Shown here in pieces: positions 1-10,100 of a stretch of DNA of 64,000 nt (positions are counted from its first letter, which is position 1; each line of letters begins with the position of its first letter). This DNA is from Cyclospora cayetanensis (Eukaryota; Apicomplexa; Conoidasida; Eucoccidiorida; Eimeriidae): assembly GCF_002999335.1 (NCBI RefSeq), contig NW_020312078.1:1-64000 (forward strand). The letters run 5' to 3'. A program made the position numbers and the translations under genes. The notes under the pieces were generated by a model. It saw only the letters and a program-made list of their open reading frames with translations, did not search any database and was not told the DNA's origin.

Positions 1-244
1 TTGTCATGTAGGCGTTCATATGGTGGGGTCAGTGCTGCATATTTATATGCTACATATCTATAGGCTGCATGTATCTCCATGCATGCATGCATCTTGTCAT
101 GTAGGCGTTCATATGGTGGGGTCAGTGTTGCATATTTATATGCTACATATCTATAGGCTGCATGTATCTCCATGCATGCATGCATCTTGTCATGTAGGCG
201 TTCATATGGTGGGCTTGGTGTTGCATATCTCTATGCTACGCTGT
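1..244. repeat. 93-bp tandem repeat at the left edge
   Basis: A 93-bp unit starts at positions 1, 94 and 187. The first two copies are almost identical and the third is cut short near 240. Because 93 is a multiple of three, the + strand stays open through the array, giving a 31-residue peptide period. This is probably intronic or upstream sequence of the gene that follows, since a plausible splice acceptor (TTTGCAG) lies just after the array near 253. The array probably continues left of the window. Confidence 0.9.
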
Positions 245-253
245 TTCTTTGCA

Positions 254-1065
254 GCCAAAAACTTTGTGAAGTGCTGCCTGCTGCTTCCTGCAAGGCGTCG
301 ACGACTGCCCCTTCAGTTTCTGCTCAAAAACGTCGTGCCGCTGCTGCAGCAGCAGCAGCAGCTGCAGCAGCAGCAGCGCCATGCCCCCTGTTTGCCCGCT
401 CTGCTGCAGCAGCAGCAGCAGCTGCAGCAGCAGGAGGAGTCGGTGCTCTCTCTCGAGTCTCGCCTGCTACCTCCCTCTGAAGGATCGTCAGAGCACTTCC
501 AGATAGGAGACAGCTTTGGCAGAAACTCTGCGAAGTGGCAGGCATGCGAAAAGCAGAAAGACTTGCAGACTTGCGCCTTCACACCAACCCTTCAGGCACT
601 GTTGCTCGTACCCCAGCAAAAGCAGCAGCAGCAAAAGCATCCGCTGCAGCAGCAGCAGCAGCAACGTGAACGTCAAAAAGCCGTAGTACAGCTGGCGTGG
701 AGAGTGCTGCTGCAGCACTTGGCAGCTCACCAAGACATTGATCTCACTGCAGTGTACAGACTCCTGCGTTGCTGCGAGCGCTTTCGCGGTCGGCTGTCTG
801 TACTGCTGCTGATGCGGTAGTTTCATCCATGATGATACTCCCCCCTCTATCTTGTAGCTGCGCGATCTCTGTATGTCTCTCTCTCTCTCTGTCTTTGTCT
901 CTGTCTGTCTTTCTCTCTTTGTATTTCTCTCTTTCTCTCTCTCGCTCTATCTGTCTTCCTCTCCCTGTCTTTCTCTCTTTGTATTTCTCTCTTTCTCTCT
1001 CTCGCTCTATCTGTCTTTCTCTCCCTGTCTTTCTCTCTTTGTATTTCTCTCTTTCTCTCTCTCGC

Positions 1066-1137
<72 letters not shown>

Positions 1138-4100
1138 GCAGTTTTCCTGCAGGTTGCAGCGGCTATGGGAACAAGGCGCTGCTGCATGTGCTGCTGCTGA
1201 TCACACCCCGTGTATATGCGTGTGTTTGTGTGCTTCTTACACAGAGACGGACGCCGCTTTGCTGCTGCTTCTACTGCAACGTGCCAGATCCGCAGATACC
1301 GATGTCACAGGAGCAGTGCGCGCACTTGCAGGAATAGTCGGCTGTCTCTCTCGCATGCACTTGCTAACCCCTCCGCAAGGTGTCTCGACAGCTCAAGCCG
1401 CCGCTGGGGTGGCACCAGCAAGCAGCGGGCAGTTGACAATTGCGGCTAACAACGGCAGCAGCAGCAGCAGCAGCAACAGCAACAACAACAGCAACAACAA
1501 CAGCACCAACAATAACAGCAACAACAGCACCAACAGCACCAACAACAACAGCACCAACAACAACAATAACAATAACAACAATAACAACAGCAACAATAAC
1601 AACGCGGAGAGGTGTGCTTCCTCAGCACCGATGGAGAGTGCGGCTCTTCCTGAGGTGTCTGCTGCTGCTGCTGCTGCTGTGGGGAAGCCTTCTGAGGCTG
1701 CTGAGTGGCAGCTCCTGCAGCAGCTCCCGCAGCAGCTGTGCATTTCTGCCTTTGCGGCTGGAACCATCTGCAGCTTTGCTGCCCGTAAGAGCTGCACTGC
1801 GGCAGCAGCAGCTGCACACCTGTACAGACAGCTTCACCAGGAGGCTGTGCTGCTGCTGCAGCAGACTGCTACAGCCTTGCCACTGGCGCTGCTCGAAGGC
1901 AGAGCTAGAGGACAGGAAATTGGTTTAATTTGGTGAGTGCTTTACAGCTTGCACAAAAAGCCTTGGCGTGCCTTGCCAGTGTGGGGTTGCTGCTTTATCT
2001 GTCACTCATAATGCTCTCCTAATACTGCTACTCCTACTGCTGCTACTCCTACTGCTACTGCTGCTACTCCTACTCCTACTGCTCCTACTACTCCTACTCC
2101 TACTGCTGCTACTCCTACTACTCCTACTCCTACTGCTGCTACTCCTACTACTCCTACTCCTACTGCTGCTACTCCTACTACTGCTGCTCCTACTGCTGCT
2201 ACTCCTACTGCTGCTCCTACTCCTACTGCTGCTACTCCTACTGCTGCTACTCCTACTACTCCTACTCCTACTCCTACTACTGCTGCTGTTACTCCTACTC
2301 CTACTGCTGCTACTCCTACTCCTACTACTCCTACTGCTGCTACTCCTACTCCTACTGCTGCTACTCCTACTGCTGCTACTCCTACTGCTGCTACTCCTAC
2401 TCCTACTGCTGCTACTCCTACTGCTGCTACTCCTACTCCTACTGCTGCTACTCTTACTGCTGCTACTCCTACTCCTACTGCTGCTACTCCTACTACTGCT
2501 GCTGTTACTCCTACTGCTGCTGCTCCTACTGCTGCTACTCCTACTGCTGCTACTCCTACTGCTGCTACTCCTACTGCTGCTCCTCCTACTGCTGCTGCTC
2601 CTACTCCTACTACTGCTACTCCTACTGCTGCTACTCCTACTCCTACTACTGCTACTCCTACTGCTGCTACTCCTACTACTGCTGCTGTTACTCCTACTAC
2701 TGCTGCTCCTACTGCTGCACAGCAGCTCGGCTGCCTTTTTACCGCGTGCTGTGGTGTGCGCTGTCTATGCAGCGAGGGACTGGCTGCCGCGCAGCTGAGG
2801 AATGAACAACTGGAGCGATACTTGCTGCTGTATGTCTGCCTGCTTCTCCTCGTTTAGTGCCTTGATGAGGACGCTGCATGTCTTTGCAGCAGCAGTGGGT
2901 GCATGCAGTGTGTTTTAGCTGCAAATCACGGAGACAAAAAATATCTCTTTAAGCCGCCTTTTCTTTCGGGAAAGCCTCGACTGAGGCTGTCTCGAGTGGT
3001 GAACCTCTGCAGCTGCCTCGCTGGCTGCACTTGTTGCTCTCCTCCTCGGGTTGTATGTACCAGCGAGCATTGGTGTCTCCTTGTCTTCGTGAGTTGCGCT
3101 TGCAGATGGCTCTGCCCCTTTCTCTCAGAGACTCTGTTGGCTTCAGAGGATCCGTTCGCACGCGCCTTCGCGCCGTGCATGCAGCAGCAGCAGCAAAGGC
3201 AGAAGCAGCGGCAGCACACGCACCTTCCGTTAATCCCCCTTTCCGCGCAGCAGCTGCTGTCAGTCCTCAAGTGGATGGCGCCTTTGCATGCAGCAGCTCA
3301 GCAGCAGCAAAAGCAGCAGCAGCGAAGGCTTCTAAAGGCGTCGCATGCAGCCTCAGTGGAGAAAAAAGACGGAGCTGCTATCCAGCTGGCAGTGTGGGTA
3401 GCCGCGTGGAGGAGGCTGTTGGCGCTGCTCTTCGAGTCTTTGCCTCATTTGCAGCAGCAGCAGCGGCTTGCTCTGTTGCACACAGCAGCAGCAGCAGGCA
3501 TGCCTCTGCAGCTCCCTCTCGAGTAAGCTGCAGACAGTGTTTGCCAACGCGTAAAAGTAGGACGGCGTCTGCCTTCTCTTGGCGCTTCTGTCTGTCTAGA
3601 GCGCTTCGTGAGATGCAGCGCATGCACATTTCCAGCTGAACTTTCGCATTGCTGCTTGTTTCTTCAGATGCGTCCTAGACTCCATTTCCGCAGAAGGCGC
3701 TGAGGAGCTCTCCTTGCATCAGCAGCAGCTGATACTCGCTTCCATTGCTGAGACTCTGTCTCTCAGAGACGCTACTACCGTCGCTGCAGCAGCAGCTAAA
3801 GACAGCGCTGCAGCAACAGCTGAAGACGGCGCTGCAGCAGCAGCTAAAGACGGCGCTGCAGCAGCAGCTGAAGACGTCGCTGCAGCAGCAGCTGAAGACG
3901 GCGCTGCAGCAGCAGCTAAAGACGGCGCTGTAGCAGCAGCTAAAGACGTCGCTGGAGCACCTTCAGAGGCAGCAATTTTGCCGGCAAGAGCAGTAGTAAG
4001 CCTCTGTAAGGCAATGCCACGCTGTTTGCTGCTGCAGCGTCACAAAGCGGAGACTGCAGCATCAGCAGCAACAGCCACTGCAACGGCATTCGCAACTCCA

Positions 4101-4184
4101 ACAACAGCAGCTCCTCCAGAAGTGCTGCATTTGCTGCTGCTGCACTTGCCACGGGCTGCCCTTGCAGCAAATGCAGCAGCAAAT

Positions 4185-4215
<31 letters not shown>

Positions 4216-7119
4216 CAACGGAGCAGAGCCTTCCTGCAATCTCCGCAAAAGCAGCAGACACGGCAGCGGCAGCAGTACTGCACGAGGCGTCTCGCACTTT
4301 TGACTTGCTGTCTCATCATGTGCTCCCTACCTTAAGGTGAGGCATGCCGAGGCGGCAGCAAGGCTACAATGTCACAGTCTCAACATTAGCCTCATCAGTA
4401 GAAGGAAAGCGCACGCGAAGGGGAGCACGTGGCTATGGCATTGCATTCTGCATGTGTAGATGTATGTTTATGTATGCTTATGTATGTATCTGGATGTATG
4501 TGTATGTGTAGATGTATGTATCTGTGTGTATGTGTATGTGTAGATGTATGTATCTGTATGCATATGTGTATGTGTAGATGTATGTATCTGTGTGCATATG
4601 TGTATGTGCAGATGTATGTATCTGTGTGTATGTATCTGTGTGCATGTGTGTATGTATCTGTGTGCATATGTGTATGTGTAGATGTGTGTATCTGTGTGCA
4701 TATGTGTATGTGTAGATGTATGTATCTGTGTGTATCTGCGTGTATATGTACGTGTCTATGTATCTGTGTGAACGCTGCTGCCGCAGTCATATTCCTGAGG
4801 CTTTGCTGCTCTCAGCCGCGGAGAGTTTGCGTTTCCAGCTGCTAGTCAAGGAAGAGAAGCAGCAGCGTGAGAAGCGCCAGTCGCTGGAGCAAGCGATTGT
4901 AGCCGCTCCCGCTGTATTTAGTGGCTTCGAGGAACTGTTGGTGAGATAGTTTAATCTCGACTTGCAGGCTGCCGCAGCTTCGCTGCTCCCCTCCAGCTTG
5001 GAGCTTCGCAGCAGAAGCATCCATCTGCAGCCCTTTACAAACAGTTGCGGTGTATGTACTGCAGGTGGCTGTAGCGGCTGAAGGCGCTCGGCGTTCTCAG
5101 CAGCTGCAACTGCAACCGAGCTCGCTGGAGTTTCTGCTGCTGCGCTGTACGGAGATCGCAAGAGCGATCTGGCTGTTGAAGCAGATTTCTGAGAAGCAGC
5201 AGCAGCGGCTTTATGGGAGCTGCATGCAGATGTTCGAGGTATGTCAGCAGCAGTACTCAAAGGCTGGTTTTGCGGAAAGCGTGACGCGTGGAGACTCTCT
5301 TGCAGCCTCTCGACGGTGTGCATGTTTCTGCAATGTGCGCTGCTTATGGGGATGCTGCCTGCAGAGGCTGGCGAGCTCTCTTGAGAGGCGAACTTTAGGA
5401 GCCACAGCAGCAGACTTCCCGGCAGAAGGCGCACTCACGAGAAAGCAGCCGGCTGCCGTCGCGTCTCTGGATTCTGTTTCGCGGCTCCTTCTTTCTGCTT
5501 CCAGGCTGAAAAGCCTCGGAAAGCAGAGCGAATGCCGCAGCATGGCAACATTCGAGCTGCACCAGCAGCTGCTTCAGTCCCAGCTGCACAACTTGCAGGT
5601 GCATGCAGCAGACAGCTTGCTGCAGCACGGGCTGCATGCAGCGAGCTCCCAGCTGGAAGCGGTGCACGCCTCTTCCAAAGAGTTCGAGAAGCAGCAGCAG
5701 CAGCTGCTGCTGCTCGTGCCGCCGCAGCAGCAAGGTGCTGCTGTTGCTGCAGCAGCCAGTCCATCGCGCGTCTGTGCCTTGAGCTGCGAGAAAGCGGTGT
5801 GCACGTTGCTGCGAGCTATTTACGCCTCAAAAGTGCCTGTATTCCCACTTCTTGCATGCGCAGTGCTGCAGCGGCTGTCGATTCGCTGGCGAGAAGAAGC
5901 GGTCAGAAACGACTCGAACAGCAGTGCAGCAGCAGCTGCCGTAGCAGAGGAGGCGTCTCTGCTTGTGTCTGTGCTGCGGCAACAGCTGCAAGGCGAGCAC
6001 TCCTGTGGAAAGGAGCAGCGTGGAGCAGCAGCATGCGGCAGCAATGGCACGGTGCGCGCAAAAGCCTCCGAATCCCTCCAGCTCCTCCGGTGTATCGACA
6101 GCACGTTTGCAGTGCTTGCTTCGCAGCAGTTCGCACTGCACCAGCCGTGCGGATCGCAGCTCGAGAGACCTACGCATCCTGCGTCGCGACTTCAAATGTG
6201 GCGTTGGTTCAAATTGCGCCATCTGGCTGCGCTTCTGCGAGCCGCTGAGTGGCGACTGCTGCATGCGGCACCTGCCGAAGCGAGGGGGGTGTCTTGCGAC
6301 GAGGCAGCGCATGCAGCCGTGTTGCATGTGTTCGAAGGAGCTTGGAATTCTCTGCTGCAGCGAGCCAGATACACTCCGACTGCCTTCGGCTCGAGCAACA
6401 CAGCCAGTGCCAGCGGCTGCAACGCGCGAAGCTCTCCCGCTGCTGCTGCTGCGCCGCTCCCCCTTGCAGCTTGGGTGTGCTTGGATGCAGCCTTTCGCAG
6501 CTATAGGACGGCTGATCGTGAGAAATCGCGCGCTTTGAAGCTGCCGCCGACCTTTGCTGCCGTCGCTGCAGCTCTCGGGGAGAGCAGCTGCTCCTCTGCG
6601 CGGGGAGAAGGCGCTGCAGTAACAGACGCTGCTGCCGCCTTCCTCTTGCAGAGGATGCACGCTTCTGCAGCAGCTGCCAAGCATGTGACTGCCCCCGCTG
6701 CGGGGGTACAGACACCCGAGAGCAGTCTCTACACCGTCCCCCAGGAGCACCTCCTGCTGAAGCTTCCTGATCCTCAATCGACGTTTCATGCATACCGGCT
6801 GCGCCTCAGAGTCAGTTCCAGTGGGCAGCAAAGTTGTCACCATCAGCATCCGCAGCACCAAGAGCAGCAGCGAGAAGAACGCCTGCAAACGCAGCAAGAA
6901 GAAGAAGAAGCACAGCAACAAAAGCAGCAGCAAGAAGAGCACCTGCAAAGGCAGCAAGAACTACAGCAGCCGGAATCACAGCAACAAAAGCAGCAGCAAG
7001 AAGAGCACCTGCAAAGGCAGCAGGTGCAACGCCCACTTCGAGGGAAGGCGAAGCACTGGATTGCAGCTACCCCTCGCGATATGGACTTACTCTCGTTGCT
7101 GCAGCGTTACATTGACTAG
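254..7119 (+). CDS. Large Gln/Ala-rich protein of unknown function (5' end outside the window)
   Basis: I do not recognise this gene. The exons I can join in phase are about 254-788, 1245-1932, 2890-3522 (possibly split near 3050-3103), 3668-4336, 4787-4940, 5065-5238 and 5365-7119 (stop). Donors and acceptors are GT-AG; the donor at 789 is weak. No convincing initiator ATG is visible, so the 5' end probably lies left of the window. The protein has poly-Gln, poly-Ala and Asn/Thr/Ser runs. Between them are Leu/Ala-rich amphipathic helices, for example LAWRVLLQHLAAHQDIDL, DTDVTGAVRALAGIVG and CEKAVCTLLRAIYAS. These recall the helical repeats of apicomplexan RAP/FASTK-like organellar RNA-binding proteins, but I cannot identify a RAP domain in the C-terminus (ending DLLSLLQRYID), so that idea is speculative. 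Exon 3668-4336 carries an eight-residue Ala repeat, and the last exon has a duplicated Gln/Glu block around 6905-7020. Confidence 0.5.
860..1137. repeat. CT-rich microsatellite with an exact 60-bp higher-order period
   Basis: Pyrimidine-rich sequence in which a 60-bp block is repeated three times almost exactly (about 907-1085), followed by a (CT)n run to 1137. It lies in the predicted intron between exons ending at 788 and starting at 1245. Its complement gives an Arg-Glu open frame that I regard as spurious. Confidence 0.9.
2010..2715. repeat. 700-bp imperfect CTN triplet array in an intron
   Basis: About 235 consecutive triplets of the forms CTG, CTC, CTA and occasionally CTT on the + strand, from the words TACTGCTGC, TACTCC and TACTCCTACTCC. 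One frame reads as more than 230 leucines and is open to 2798. The flanking exons (ending 1932 with donor GTGAGT, starting 2890 after TTTGCAG) join in phase without it, so I treat it as intronic. Confidence 0.9.
3783..3960 (+). repeat. 24-bp coding repeat: eight-residue Ala-rich units
   Basis: Seven to eight imperfect 24-bp units inside exon 3668-4336. In the frame that joins the neighbouring exons they encode AAAAAKDG or AAAAAEDV type octapeptides, alternating Lys-Asp and Glu-Asp. A second frame is also open and would read LQQQLKTA repeats. The neighbouring splice phases favour the Ala frame. Confidence 0.85.
4440..4770. repeat. GT/TA-rich minisatellite in an intron
   Basis: Degenerate tandem repeat of roughly 30-34 bp built from the words TGTATGTGTAGATG and TATGTATCTGTG. 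It occupies most of the intron between exons ending 4336 and starting 4787. Confidence 0.85.
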
Positions 7120-10100
7120 ATTACCCTTGGTGGGATATTTAATTCAGAGACTTTTGGTCATATTTTTCCGTCGTTGAATTCCGAATTTTGGGGTGACTTG
7201 AGAGCGCCTGAGTGACGCGATTCCGGGGGAGCCTCCTGCACATTGGAGCTTGACAAGGGAAGGCCAGAGGCAGACGGAGCATGTCGTTTTTTTGCTGTCT
7301 TTGAGACACTCACACTGTTGCTGGTTGGAAGCCGCTGTGTCCATACAGTGTGCTTCAGGGTGTTGCGATACTTGTGGTTTTGCTTCTGCTGTCGCACGTG
7401 GGCTGCTGCCGTTGCTGCTTTTGTTGGCTGGGATTAAAGACTGCTCTCGCGCGGCTGCAGCGTCGATCGTTCTTGCTCACGACGGTCAATCAAAAAACGT
7501 CAGTGCTGCAGCGAGCCAGCGGCTTCATTCGCATGTGCTTTTTGCTGCGGGTGAAGCGCGAGTTCGTTGGTACCAAGGAATTAAGCGCCTTAGCAAGCCC
7601 CCTCCCACGTTCAAGGGAGCCTCGGAGCGACAGAGAGGCCCCCTTGAACGTGCTGCAACAGGGAGCGCATAGCAGGCGATCGCTAGATCTGTAGAGAGGG
7701 CCGTTCTTCTTCACCCCCAGCAGAATGTCGCACCTAACCGGAAGCGACAGCCTGAGGGGGTGGTTCAAACACGGATCCCCATGCGACGGGCTAATTCAAA
7801 GAGGGCGATCAAGGGCAGATCCTCGCGAATAGGTTTAGGGCTCGTCCATTCAGGCACGGCAGCCACCGAACTGACTGCTCGGGTGTCTTGTCATCTTTCG
7901 CCGCAGCACGCTGCTGGGGAGAGGCGCCTTGCGTCTGCGTGGAATGTTTTCTCCGAGGATTATTTGGGCATAAGGAGCTTTCAAGGATCAACAGGGCGGA
8001 AGACTCTACGCTGGTCCACTTTATGCGCCACTGGCCAAGCGTGCGTCGGGTGTATTGAGGGGCAGTCTTGTTTTGCTTCCGGTTCTTCTCTGAAGGCGCT
8101 TTCCTGCGTGGGGTACTCACGAGCTCTGGGGACGTTTTATGCGGACACAAATATCCCCATAGCCTTTCTGGCTTGGCTCGCTGTCGGCCCTTCTCCAGTC
8201 TCTTCACGCGTGGCGCTTAGCGCCTCACTTTCAAGCTGGCAGGAAGCTCGAGGTCCTCTAGATTTGCCACGAAACCAGCAGCAAACAGGGTGCGTATACT
8301 TCACTCCATGAAATAAATTAACCAGGCGTTTTACAGACAGAAAGCGGCAACAAACGACGGGCGATCTTCTCAGATAGCGCAGTTTGCGTGTCGGTTACCC
8401 AACTGCGCCACGGTGTATCGACGGCTGGTCCTGTGTCTAGTTGCCGCAAGAAACGCGCGCCTCTGAGCTTTTATCTGCTTGAAATAGCATTAAGTTCTGG
8501 CTATTTCGGGACCTGATGCTATTTTTTCCTGGAAAGCCTTTGTTTACAGCTGGATTCTCCAGAGGCACTTCACATCCCCTGCTCTCCCCCGGTGAAGGGC
8601 CAGGAAAACTGATCGACTCAAGTGAGTGTTGAGCGAACTGTCTTTCCAACTCGCCATCTAGAAGTCGAGCGAAACGATCTCTTGTCTTTAGGAATCGTGA
8701 ACAATTCTTTTGGGGGGCCCTGAGAGCCTCCAGGGGAAGACACCATCGTTCTTGCCACTGTACACAAACAGGTTGCCGCCAAATTTCTATCTGAATTCTG
8801 CCATTTCTCTGCTGACCACACACTTTCCGCGAAGTCTTGTCCCTTGCCTTTTCTGGAGATCACTCCAAAGAAGTGCTTGTCTGGTTGCCTTTGCCTCCCT
8901 AACGCTATTTACCCCCATGTCACACGACACCCCACAGAATCAGTCGTCTCTCCGCTGAGGTCACCCTTGCCCATCTGGGAGTCTGCGAGCTTTTTACTCC
9001 TTCCAAGGAGGTGCAGAGAAATCTCCCGCAATGGTGGCTGGTGACTGCGAAGCGGAGAGTTAGGGGGCTGCGTGTAAATCAAGCGCCTATCCGAAGTAGC
9101 AAGAAACACTAGAGGCAAAATAGGGCATTGCACAGCTTGCCAAAAGCCCATAAGTTTCCTCCATGCTGCCGGGAGCGACACCGCGCATATAGTTGCCCAA
9201 TAGGCTTGACGGGGGAATGGCGAGTCCCTTAGCTAGCCAGCTTAGGGCCGCTCAGGTGCCTTACAATGTGTGCATGCTAGTCAGCACAAAGCGCATCTGC
9301 AAGCGAAGCAAGTCGCCGTGTGTTCCAAACCGAAGAGGCAGGCACAAGACCTAGTTAACGCGTTTGGAAAGCGGCCTCTGAGAACCTAATGGTGTCTTTT
9401 TTAAGACGACTATCCTGCGGTTCTATGCTCTGATAAATAGGATGAACTCATTTCTGTCGCGGCTTAGAGCAGACCGTGTGCGTGTGCAAAGCGCTGCCTG
9501 TGTGAGTGGAGTGAGATCAGCGTGCACAGACATCCGCTTGGGCCTGACTTCTGAAGTCACACACAAAGAATGCACGGGCAAAAGCAGCGTGCTATCCATA
9601 GGTGCACGATGATGCGATTGTGCCTTTCGCTCTTATAATCAGTCACAATGTGTGCCGCATCAGGAACCTCTTAATGCGCGCAAAGTCTCACTCAGAGAGC
9701 AGGGTTCTTTAAATCGCTCAAGACCAGCCACGCAACGCGGTGGCTCGGATGAATGCGGGCTTACTGGGGAGCAGGCAGCGCGTAGGCCGTATGGTGACAT
9801 CCTGGAGAAGTGCTTCCCTTGGCGGCAAAGCGAAGCTTCCCCCGACAAGGATTGCAAAGCGTTCCAACAGTGTGTGATTAGAAATACATGCCGCATTCAT
9901 GGGTGCACGCGCTAGCTGGAAGCGAGTGAAAAAAACGAGCAGCAGTTCGTGAACCTTCTTATGAGGCTGCCTGAAAATCGCTTGACTGTCACCTTGTCTG
10001 GCATGCTACTCGCGCTTTCTGTATGTAGGACCTTTAGCCTTGGATGCACTACAAAGGGGCTGCATTTGCCTTGTTTTGCTGCTCCCCCGTATTTCTGCTT

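Noticed and set aside
744..1187. Arg-Glu repeat open frame on the - strand
   Set aside because: It is the complement of a CT microsatellite, with no conserved content and no splice context.
1968..2798. 276-codon open frame made almost entirely of leucine
   Set aside because: It is a CTN triplet array. Flanking exons join in phase without it, so it is best explained as an intron.
5827..6957. 376-codon open frame on the - strand
   Set aside because: It is antisense to the last exon of the first gene, with no domain and no exon chain.
7760..8311. 183-codon open frame on the + strand in the repeat-poor region
   Set aside because: No ATG in a good context at its start, no recognisable domain and no neighbouring exons; it could arise by chance.
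8355..8440. tRNA-like sequence on the - strand (GTGGCGCAGTTGGGTAACC resembles a D-arm)
   Set aside because: No T-loop motif (TTCRANNC) with a 5-bp stem follows at the right distance, and no acceptor stem pairs. Only the D-arm look-alike is present.
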